Origin: Zizania palustris
Taxonomy: Eukaryota > Streptophyta > Magnoliopsida > Poales > Poaceae
Assembly: GCA_019279435.1 (NCBI GenBank)
Contig: JAAALK010000080.1
Coordinates: forward strand, 86,464,328 to 86,528,327
DNA length: 64,000 bases
Direction of reading: 5' to 3'
Each line of letters begins with the position of its first letter. Positions within the stretch are counted from its first letter, which is position 1. Below are positions 56,621 through 64,000 of this stretch, piece after piece. Under the pieces are notes generated by a model, which was given only the letters and a program-made list of their open reading frames with translations, was not told the DNA's origin and did not search any database. Both the position numbers and the translations under genes were made by a program.

Positions 56621-57484
56621 TTGCCTTCTTTAACTCCTTCTTTTGAGCCTTCTGGAGATGGTGAGCTCGGAGAGTCCATCTTCGAGGAAGATGAGGACAC
56701 TCCAGCTGCTGATGAGGGTGGGACTTCTGCACAGCCTGCAGAACCCACACCTTCTGAGACATCGACTAAGGACGAGGGCGGACCTCTGATCACTTCTTCC
56801 ACTTCGATCGAGCCCCCTCAGTTGAGTCCAGAGGTGCCAGCTGCTGACTCCGGTGAGGTGACTTCAGATCACCAGGGATCTCGAGCAGTTCAGCGCGATC
56901 ACCCCTCGGAGCTCATCATCGGTGATTTGTCTGCAAGGACTTTGCGTTCTTCTGTTGACCCAATTGCTGTGTTTGCTGAATCTGCTTTTGTTGCATCTTT
57001 TGAGCTCAGAGACGTTTGTCATGCTCTTTCTGACTCAAACTGGATTAATGCCATGCAAGAAGAGCTTGAGAACTTTGTCCGCAATCGGGTTTGGACACTA
57101 GTTGAGCTGCCACCCGGATGCAACCCCATAGGCACCAAGTGGGTGTTCAAGAAAAACCAAGGTGAAGATGGGGTTGTGGTGCGCAACAAAGCTCGATTAG
57201 TTGCCCAGGGTTTTTGCCAGAAGGAGGGTATTGACTTTGAAGAAACCTTCGCCCCTGTTGCCCGTGTTGAGTCCATTCGCATTCTCTTAGCTTTTGCCGC
57301 ATCGAAGGGTTTTAAGCTTTTTCAAATGGACGTCAAGAGTGCTTTTCTGAACGGGTACATAGAGGAGGAGGTTTATGTTAGGCAGCCCCCCAGTTTTGAG
57401 AACCCTAAGTTTCCTCGACATGTTTTTAAGCTGCAAAAAGCTTTATATGGTCTGAAGCAAGCCCCCGTGGCTTGGTATGATTGA
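56621..57484 (+). pseudogene. Cop3 integrase-RT linker and reverse transcriptase N-half
   Basis: An acidic, Ser/Pro-rich linker (about residues 1-120) precedes RT: NWINAMQEELENFVRN, PIGTKWVFKKNQGEDG, RLVAQGFCQKEGIDFEETF, MDVKSAFLNGYIEEEVYV and KALYGLKQAPVAWYD. It ends at a TGA (57482-57484). Confidence 0.92.
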
Positions 57485-58533
57485 TTAAAGCAATTTTTGT
57501 TGGGGAAGGGCTTTGTGATGGGTTCTTTGGATAAAACTCTCTTCTTGCTCAGAGATGCTTGAGATTTCTTAGTCGCTCATATTTACGTGGACGATATTAT
57601 CTTTGGCGGTACTACTGATGTTCTTGTGTCCAAGTTTTCTGAGCAGATGCACAACGAGTTTGAGATGAGAATAATGGGTGAGCTCAAGTACTTCTTAGGT
57701 CTCCAGATCAAGCAGACCAAGGACGACACCTTCATCCACCAAGGTAAGTACACTCGAGACATGTTGAAAAAATTTGACTTTGGTGGAGAGCTGAAGCCGC
57801 AGATGACCCCAATGGGCACATCTGGGGGCCTGGACAAGGACGAGAGCGGCGTCAAGGTCAATGAGAGAGAGTTTCGAGGGATGATCGGTTCGCTGCTATA
57901 CTTGACGGTGACAAGACCAGACATACAGTTCGCCGTGGGGCTGTGCGCGCGCTTCCAGTCTTCACCACGTGCGTCTCATCGGCAGGCTGTCAAGCGCATT
58001 TTCAGGTATCTCACCTATGCACCCAATCACGGTATTTATTACTCAGCATCATCATCTCTTGATTTATCTGGCTTTTCGGACGCTGACTTTGGTGGGTGCT
58101 GGTTGGATCGCAAGTCGACTCCGGTACTTGCCAGTTTCTTGGTTCGTCTCTTGTTTCTTGGTCTTCTCGAAAATAGTCTGGAGTTGCTCTTTCGACCACT
58201 AAGGCTAAGTATGTAGCTGCTGCTAGCTGCTGCTCACAGTTAGTTTGGATGATTTCCACTTTGCGATATGTTTGGTTGTTCTTTCCAATGAGAGTTCCCT
58301 TATTTTGCGACAGCACCAGTGCTATTAGTGTAGGGAAAAACCCTTGTCTCCATTCAAAAACCAAACACAATGATGTGCACTTTCACTTTCTGCGGGATCA
58401 ATATGAGAAAGGTGTCATTGACCTTGTTCATGTTGATACCCATCATCAGTTGGCTAACATTTTCACCAAACCCCTAGACCAGTCTACTTTTGAGCGTTTA
58501 CGAGGGGATTTGGGTGTTGTGTATCCTTTTTAG
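57485..58533 (+). pseudogene. Cop3 reverse transcriptase C-half and RNase H
   Basis: The catalytic box HIYVDDIIFG is at about 57577-57606. MGELKYFLGLQIKQT, MIGSLLYLTVTRPDIQFAV and RASHRQAVKRIFRYL follow. RNase H starts with GFSDADFGGCWLDRKST. A frameshift near 58120 and a TAG near 58176 interrupt it. It ends PLFCDSTSAISV, HFHFLRDQYEKG and NIFTKPLDQSTFERLRGDLG with a stop at 58531-58533. Confidence 0.92.
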
Positions 58534-59911
58534 GATATTTTGAGTCAGTTTTCTTTCTTCTTTACTCTTTTCTTGAGTATTTTTGTGTGTGTTCATATCA
58601 TGCATATTCACATATCACACTTTGAGTCTGCTTCTGTTATATGATTGAACTGCTTTACTTATTCTAGCTGGTACATGCTTTTGATTACTTGTCGATGATC
58701 ATGCTTTTCTTCAGTTCATATGATATGTCTGATATATGTCATATGTATGGTTTTTATGCTTTAAAATTGAAAAATGATCACCATTGCTTCTGGTAACTAG
58801 CATGTGTAGGCTGAATGCTCTTGCTATCTGTTACATGCCTTGTAGCTAGTTCCTTACTTAGATGCGGATATGCAACTTGGACATCTATATGCTTTAACAT
58901 GGAAAATGTGCTATAAAAATGATGAAAAGTCAGAAAAATGAAAATTCCATGCCTGTTTATGCATAATTTGAAAAGATCCAGGAGGGTTTGCTTTGTCGCA
59001 TTGCATTGTTCTGGACTGCTTACCATAGCACTTTGGTATGAACTAGGACAATGTAGTGTATGCCAAGACCAATGTCTTAAGCTTCTGATGGTCCAGTTCT
59101 GGCCTAGGCATGACTTGGTTGGTCAGCATAAGGTTAGACTTGCAAATAACCCCTGGCACAAAAGAAAAAAAAAGAAGCCTGAAAATTAAAAAAAATAACA
59201 AGTTTGCTGAAGCACTTTGTTTTGGACAATGCTTATCTTGGTAGATATTAGTTAGCTTCTACATCTCATGCTTTACCTTGCTTGTTAGCTGGCAAATATG
59301 GTGATGCTTTTGTTTGCAAAAATTGAAAAATGTGTGCTAATGACTCTCTTTAGATATCATCTGTTGCACTGATCATGCCATGTGTCTTAGACAATATGAC
59401 TTTTGCTATACCTGCTAGATTTTGTACATTGCAGTCAATCATATCTGAGAAGCATGCTTTCCTCACTCCACCTACACCCTAGTTGCATTCATTGCATATT
59501 TTGAGGGGGAGATGCATTTCAGGGTGAGTTTGTGTCTCTTTAGAGTGCATTTAGTCTCGCTTGATGAGTCCACTTGTCAATAAGGGGGAGAATTTTTGGG
59601 AGAAGAGTTTAAGGGGGAGTTTTGGCTTTCTCTGGGATTTGTTTCAGGGGGAGTTTTTGTCCCGTTTGTCCTTACTCTTTAGATATCCTTGTTGATGATT
59701 CTGAGATTGCACTCGTTTTGAGTTTTTATTTTTGGTTAACCATAATGACCGTTTCTTGCTTTTGTTCGGCTTTTGGTCATTAGGGTTAAACGTTTACTTT
59801 ATTTTCCTCTTTTCTGTTTTCATGTGTTTTGTTCTCGTGTTTCCATAGTTTTTCGCAGGTACTGAAGAGCTAATGAAGAGAAGTGTTGACAATGCCCTCA
59901 TCAAGGGGGAG
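58534..59911 (+). other. Cop3 3' untranslated region with multi-PPT
   Basis: 1.4 kb, no gene. Tracts GAGGGGGAG, AAGGGGGAG (twice) and CAGGGGGAG lie between 59503 and 59655, and the PPT itself (CATCAAGGGGGAG) at 59899-59911 is cut by the CACTA element. The part from 59043 aligns with Cop1 20404-21271. Confidence 0.8.
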
Positions 59912-59928
59912 CACTACAACAAAACAGG

Positions 59929-60302
59929 CAACTTCCGTCGGCCAAAGCCGACGGAAGTTAGCCCTTTCCCGACGGAAGAAGCCAACTTCCGTCGGCAAAA
60001 CGCTATCTTCCGTCGGCCTTTGGCCGACGGAAGCGCGGCGACGGAAGTTAGCTAACTTCCGTCGGCGGCCGACGGAAGTTAGCTAACTTCCGTCGGCTTG
60101 ACGTGGCCGACGGAAGTTAGCGCCGAACACTGCCACGTCACCAGGGGGGCTTTAACTTCCATCGGCCAGCCTGGCCGACGGAAGTTAGGGGCAGCTAACT
60201 TCCGTCGGCTTTGACCATAGCCGACGGAAGTTAGCCTTTCTGCCCACGTGGCCGAAACCAGCTAACTTCCGTCGGCTATGGTCAAAGCCGACAGAAGTTA
60301 CC
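59929..60302. repeat. CACTA subterminal repeat array
   Basis: About 15-17 copies of TAACTTCCGTCGGC in both orientations, often as head-to-head pairs around TTAGCTAA. Two or three further copies lie at the right end (61372-61401). Such arrays bind the element's transposase in En/Spm-type elements (family knowledge). Confidence 0.9.
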
Positions 60303-60339
60303 TGGTATTTTTTTTTATTTTTCCTGGTTCCCCTACTCA

Positions 60340-60560
60340 CACTCACATCCAACCACAATTTCACATACATTCATCATACACATCCAAAATCACATTTCAC
60401 ATCCAAAATCACATTCAAACTTCACATATAACATCCAAAACCACATCTCACATCCAAAATCACATCCACACTTCACACATCACATCCAAAATCACATAAT
60501 ATAACTGAATTCATATCCAAAGTCACAGTAAACATCTGAATTCACATATAACATCCAAAC
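60340..60560. repeat. Degenerate CACATCCAAAATCACAT repeats in CACTA
   Basis: A low-complexity A/C-rich stretch with six or so imperfect copies of CACATCCAAAATCACAT. No gene. Confidence 0.75.
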
Positions 60561-60639
60561 TCACATACAAATTCACAAAACACAGCGAGAGCCACATACA
60601 AAGTCATTTTGTCCATATACTCACTGATCGCCCACATTT

Positions 60640-61390
60640 GGGTCATGGGCGCCGCCGCTGCCTCCCGCTTCGTCCACATTTGCCCCGGAGGCTCCATCTT
60701 GACCAGGCGTACGGAAACACTGAAGAAATAGACAAAATTAGAAACGAACTCAACTACCCTTCTAAACGCTAACTTAAGTGTTTAGGAGGTACCTCAGGTG
60801 ATGTAGGAGATAGTGGTGGTGGCGGGGGAGGTAGTGGTTGGAAAATGGACATGTCAAATCCACTGTTTTGCTGGGCTAGTTGCTACACATGTTGTAATGT
60901 AATCAGTTAGTTCTAAACCTATTTCTGAATACTTTTGAACTGCAACACTCTAAAGTAAGCTTACTTGGATCATCGCCTGCTGTTGTGCTAAGCAGACGGT
61001 ATAGTACTCTTGTTGTTTCTTGTAGTGCTCGTCGCGCCGCCTCATGTCCTCCCTCATCCGAACCATCTCCAGGGTTTCTTCTGAGCGACGACGGCTGGAG
61101 CCAACTCCGACGGAGCTCTGCGACGACTGAGCTGACTTCTGAGCTCTCACCGCTCTCGAGTCAATAACTCCATTGAACATGGAGTACCTGCAACATTAAC
61201 AGGGGTTAGTTACCATCACAATACCATACACAAAACATTAATAAAAACATTGTCTCACCGTCCATGGCTTTTGCCACCTCCGCTGGAGTACACGGCCATT
61301 TGGTCCACAGGTTCTCTCCGCCAATCATAGTTCTCTCCATGGAGTCGAACCATGTGTTCACCATATTGTCTCTCCGACGGAAGTTAACTT
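60640..61390 (-). pseudogene. CACTA transposase-gene C-terminal remnant
   Basis: On - from the right end: NMVNTWFDSMERTMIGGENLWTKW-type sequence at 61380-61262 (landmarks MVNTWFDSMER, GENLWTKWPCTPAEV), an intron-like gap, then SRRRSEETLEMVRMREDMRRR and DEHYKKQQEYYTVCLAQQQAMIQ (61100-60960). A Gly/Ser and acidic C-terminal tail follows near 60700-60640. The style fits the C-terminal part of plant En/Spm transposase-associated proteins (from memory). The catalytic part is absent. Confidence 0.55.
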
Positions 61391-61427
61391 GGCCGACGAA
61401 AATGTTCTGTTTTGTTGTAGTGGAGAT

Positions 61428-63126
61428 TGAGGAGCCATGCTGAAGAGCGTGGGCCTCATGGCTCCAGATTTGATGAGTCATTGTCAACTGTAGTCAAAGA
61501 GGACTGAGAAGAGGAGAATACCTGCTGCGTCTGGGCTATGTGTGACTCAGGTACAAGGGCATCGAGCGATTGTCAGGCAGAGGGGTCGCGAAGTCGGGCT
61601 GGCCCAATCCAGGTACATGGGCTAGGAGCAGCAGAGGATCCACAAGGCTGTTGACCAGGATTGACTTAGGAACACGAGCGGCGAGTGATTGTCGGGCTGA
61701 GAGAGCTGCGGAATCAGGCCGGCCCAATCCGGGTACCTAGTGCAAAGTCGGTGGACGCTTTGTCAGTTTCGGCGCAAAACTGACAACCGCTGATCTTGGA
61801 TCGGACCGTCCTGGAGTGAAGCCATGGTCGCTACGAAAGCTCCGCTTCCGGACAAGTTATCAGTAAATAGGAGTTTTCTATTTTGTCCTTAGGCCCACAG
61901 TCAGTCAATCGAGTCTGTAAAAATATCCTAAGGGCAGTTTGGTATTTTCCTTTTTATTTCAGCTTCTGTAAAAAACCCTAAGGGTCTGGTGGAATATTCC
62001 TAAGCTATTGGGCTGCCTATAAATAGGGCCCCAATCCCTAGGGTTAGGATACCCTTTTTGCTGAAATCACTTTTCTAATCAAAACCTTGGGGTCATTGCT
62101 CTCGGTTCTCTATAGGCTTTGCTACCATCAGTAACTTTGAACTTAAGTTGTGGACTCTGTTTTGAAGTGTGCACTGTTCGAAGGTTTTATTCTGACATAC
62201 TTCGATTGTTTTTCGAAGCATACTTCGACAGGTTTCGAAGTTAGCTTCGAAGCTTGTCTCTCTGGGTGGCTTCGCTCGGAGTGTGTTACTGAGAGGTTTC
62301 TGCCAGTTGTCATTTCTATTGTTGTGGATCTCACCTAGTTAGTGCGTTCGGAGTTTGTGATTCGAAGTGTGTTTCTAGGCTTCGGTTTCTTGTGCGAAAG
62401 AACCAGAGGACTCCAATTCGAAGTTAGTCTGTGTTTCGAAGGTCACTAGTCAGGTAGTCATACTTCGATCAAACTAGCTTCGAAGGTTGCATTGTAGGCT
62501 TCAATTTTTCTCTGTTAAGCTTCGAAGTTGATTTTCCTTGTGTTAAGCTTCATAGCTTCAAAGTGTGCTTTTCGGAGCAGGCTTCGATAGAATCACACTT
62601 CGCCCCGAAGCATGCTTCGCATTCTGCCACACTCTTCACGGAACTAGTCTAGACTACATCAACCTTCGGCTCGTCCACTACACCCTTCGACAAAGGACTT
62701 CGAATCAAACTTCTGCACAACTCCCACGAGCTTCGACGTTGCAGGCTTCGATCCACCACTTCAGGCTTCGCACATACTTCGAAGTAGGCTTCGTCAAGAT
62801 CCTAACAGGAGACAACTTTAAACAGTAACTCTTCATCACTATTTACGTATCCTCAGTTTATTTGTTGTGATGATTTGTTTCTGTGCACTTTGATCTGCCT
62901 TGTTATTCTGCCTATTAGCACTATATTGGTGTTTCTTCGTCTAGGACACCGGTCGTTTCTAGGCTAGATATTTCTAGGCTAGATATTTCTAGGCTTTGGC
63001 AATCTGTTTACGTCTTGCCGCTAAGTCTTTTGAGGAGCATTGGGTGTTGGGAGCAGGCCATTTATTCGAAAGAATATTTTTAGGCGCCCATTCACCCCTC
63101 CTCTGGTTGCTACTTTCGGTCCTACA
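61428..63126 (+). repeat. Cop3 3' LTR (1699 bp, internally deleted)
   Basis: TGAGGAGCC...GGTCCTACA, TATAAATA at 62018-62025. Aligns with the 5' LTR except for a ~530-bp deletion at about 62105-62110, where GGTTC joins TCTATAGGC. Confidence 0.95.
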
Positions 63127-63822
63127 TCCTGCCCATCTCCGGAGGGGGGACCCTCGGTAACATGTCAAAAAGGTAGCGAAGAGAATATGTCCATGAAGTA
63201 GGGCACATAGGGACCTCGAATTCGGTGGCAAAAATGCCCAAGTGGTGTCATGTACCTATTTTCTTTTACTGTCAATGATGCTGCGGGGGTGAAATTCCCT
63301 CATGCTGACTCCCCTGTTATTTCAATTGATATAGTGGGAGTTGTAGTTCGAAGGATACTGGTAGACTGGTAGGAGGTCCGTAGATATACTCTTCGTCCAG
63401 GCCTTCGACCAGATGTGCATTCCCAGAGACACCTACTTCTCGAAGCTCGACCACTCCAAGGCTTCGCAGGTCCTCCTCTCAATGCCCTCGGCCAAATAGG
63501 CCTCGAGGTTGCCTTTGGAGAGGGGCCCCTAGCCAAGGTGGAGGAGGTAATCTTCGACGTCGTCGACGCCCCGTATGCCTATAATGCAATTTTCGGGCGG
63601 GGAATGCTGAACCAGTTTGGAGCTATAGCACATCATAACTATTTGTGTCTCAAAATGCCCACGCAAGGTGGAGTCCTCACTATCTCAGGAGACCAAGCTA
63701 TAGCCCAAAGAGCGGAGTACGACCATGGTCCACCTCTGGACCCTCGGCAGGTGAATAGTGTGTCAGAGCACATGGAGGAGGCCTCGGAGTCTTCAAGCTC
63801 CTCGAAGGGCCCTTCCCTATAG
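63127..63822 (+). pseudogene. Gyp5 protease region (continuation after Cop3)
   Basis: Resumes TCCTGCCCATCTCCGGAGGGGG, matching Gyp1 1225-1260. The catalytic motif is damaged: GTAGACTGGTAGGAGG at 63361 in place of VDGGS. From 63415 a 135-codon frame is open and carries RPLQGFAGPPLNALGQIGLEV, VEEVIFDVVDAPYAYNAIFGRG and LNQFGAIAHHNYLCLK. It keeps Gln where Gyp1 has TAG. It ends with a TAG at 63820-63822. Confidence 0.85.
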
Positions 63823-64000
63823 CCAAGCCCGGAAGGTGATGTGATCACGAAGATGATCCTGAAAGATGGCAAGGTGTACCCAATACAATTCGGTAAGGGG
63901 CTACCTTCGGAAATAGCTACTTCGCTGGCGGAAGTAGTTAAAGAAAACTTAGATATCTTCGCTTGGACTAACGAAGATATCCCTGGAGTTGACCGGAGCA
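63823..64000 (+). pseudogene. Gyp5 RT entry region, cut by window end
   Basis: GLPSEIATSLAEVVKENLDIFAWTNEDIPGV runs without a stop to the window end (landmarks IATSLAEVVKENLDIF). Matches Gyp1 1985-2075. Confidence 0.8.

Larger units (their letters stand above)
59909..61425 (+). mobile_element. Non-autonomous CACTA (En/Spm) DNA transposon
   Basis: Element 59912-61422 (1511 bp) with termini CACTACAACAAAACAG / CTGTTTTGTTGTAGTG and 3-bp duplication GAG (59909-59911, 61423-61425). Subterminal repeats at both ends, dense on the left. Only the end of a transposase-like gene remains, on -. It sits between the PPT and the 3' LTR of Cop3; without it the sequence reads AAGGGGGAGAT|TGAGG. Confidence 0.96.
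50309..63131 (+). mobile_element. Cop3: Sirevirus-like Ty1/copia element with target duplication TCCTG
   Basis: Element 50314-63126 (12,813 bp including a nested CACTA) flanked by TCCTG (50309-50313, 63127-63131). 5' LTR 2228 bp, 3' LTR 1699 bp, iMet PBS, gag, protease, integrase, RT and RNase H on +, multi-PPT tail. Domain order PR-IN-RT-RH is that of copia. Several stops and frameshifts make it defective, but all domains are represented. Confidence 0.95.
48179..64000 (+). mobile_element. Gyp5: Tat-type gypsy element, relative of Gyp1, split by Cop3; 3' end outside window
   Basis: 5' LTR, PBS, leader, gag and protease at 48179-50313, then continuing after Cop3 at 63127-64000 to the start of RT. 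All parts align with Gyp1. Inserted in Gyp4. Several stops make it non-functional. Confidence 0.92.

Noticed and set aside
59873..60086. Short frames rich in RRPTEVS-like repeats
   Set aside because: They are translations of the CACTA subterminal repeats.

Overview
The window is plant nuclear DNA made almost entirely of nested transposable elements. I found no convincing host gene, tRNA, rRNA or CRISPR array. The element types (Tat-clade Ty3/gypsy with an extra RNase H and antisense genes, Sirevirus-type Ty1/copia with multi-PPT tails, CACTA and PIF/Harbinger DNA transposons) point to heterochromatic intergenic DNA of a large grass genome. The grass call is an inference from family resemblance; the species cannot be read from the sequence. 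Element names (Gyp1-5, Cop1-3) are mine.

Layout. (1) 1-17291: Gyp1, a decayed Tat-type gypsy element on + (gag, PR, RT, RH, aRH, IN, then an antisense gene on -, PPT, 492-bp 3' LTR). Its integrase is split by Gyp2 (4270-11505, TSD AATAC), a young non-autonomous element on - with near-identical 1.03-kb LTRs and no gag or pol. Gyp2 carries a TATA-driven, apparently intact five-exon gene antisense to the element. (2) 17292-23065: Cop1, a Sirevirus-like copia element into whose gag Gyp1 inserted; integrase to RNase H is deleted. (3) 23066-24410: probable Tekay/Del-type LTR remnant. (4) 24411-45660: Gyp3, a second Tat-type family. It is split by Cop2 (28984-39782 on -, TSD TAGAG), which carries a solo LTR of the Gyp1/Gyp5 family. 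A 2941-bp tandem duplication covers the Gyp3/Cop2 left junction. Gyp3's 3' LTR holds a PIF/Harbinger element (TSD TTA). (5) 45661-48178: Gyp4, a fragment of the Gyp3 family. (6) 48179-50313 and 63127-64000: Gyp5, a relative of Gyp1 inserted in Gyp4. It is split in gag/PR by Cop3 (50314-63126, TSD TCCTG), a Sirevirus-like element whose polypurine tract was hit by a CACTA element (59912-61422, TSD GAG).

How it works together. Gyp1, Gyp2 and Gyp5 share the LTR start TGTTGGGGG, the PBS core and the PPT, so Gyp2 could have been copied in trans by proteins of Gyp1/Gyp5-like relatives. Most polyproteins carry stops, many at positions where a relative has CAG, as expected from cytosine deamination in CHG context. 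The most notable item is the preserved spliced antisense gene of Gyp2. Its exon-5 splice model is supported by matching GT/AG sites and frame in the decayed Gyp1 copy.
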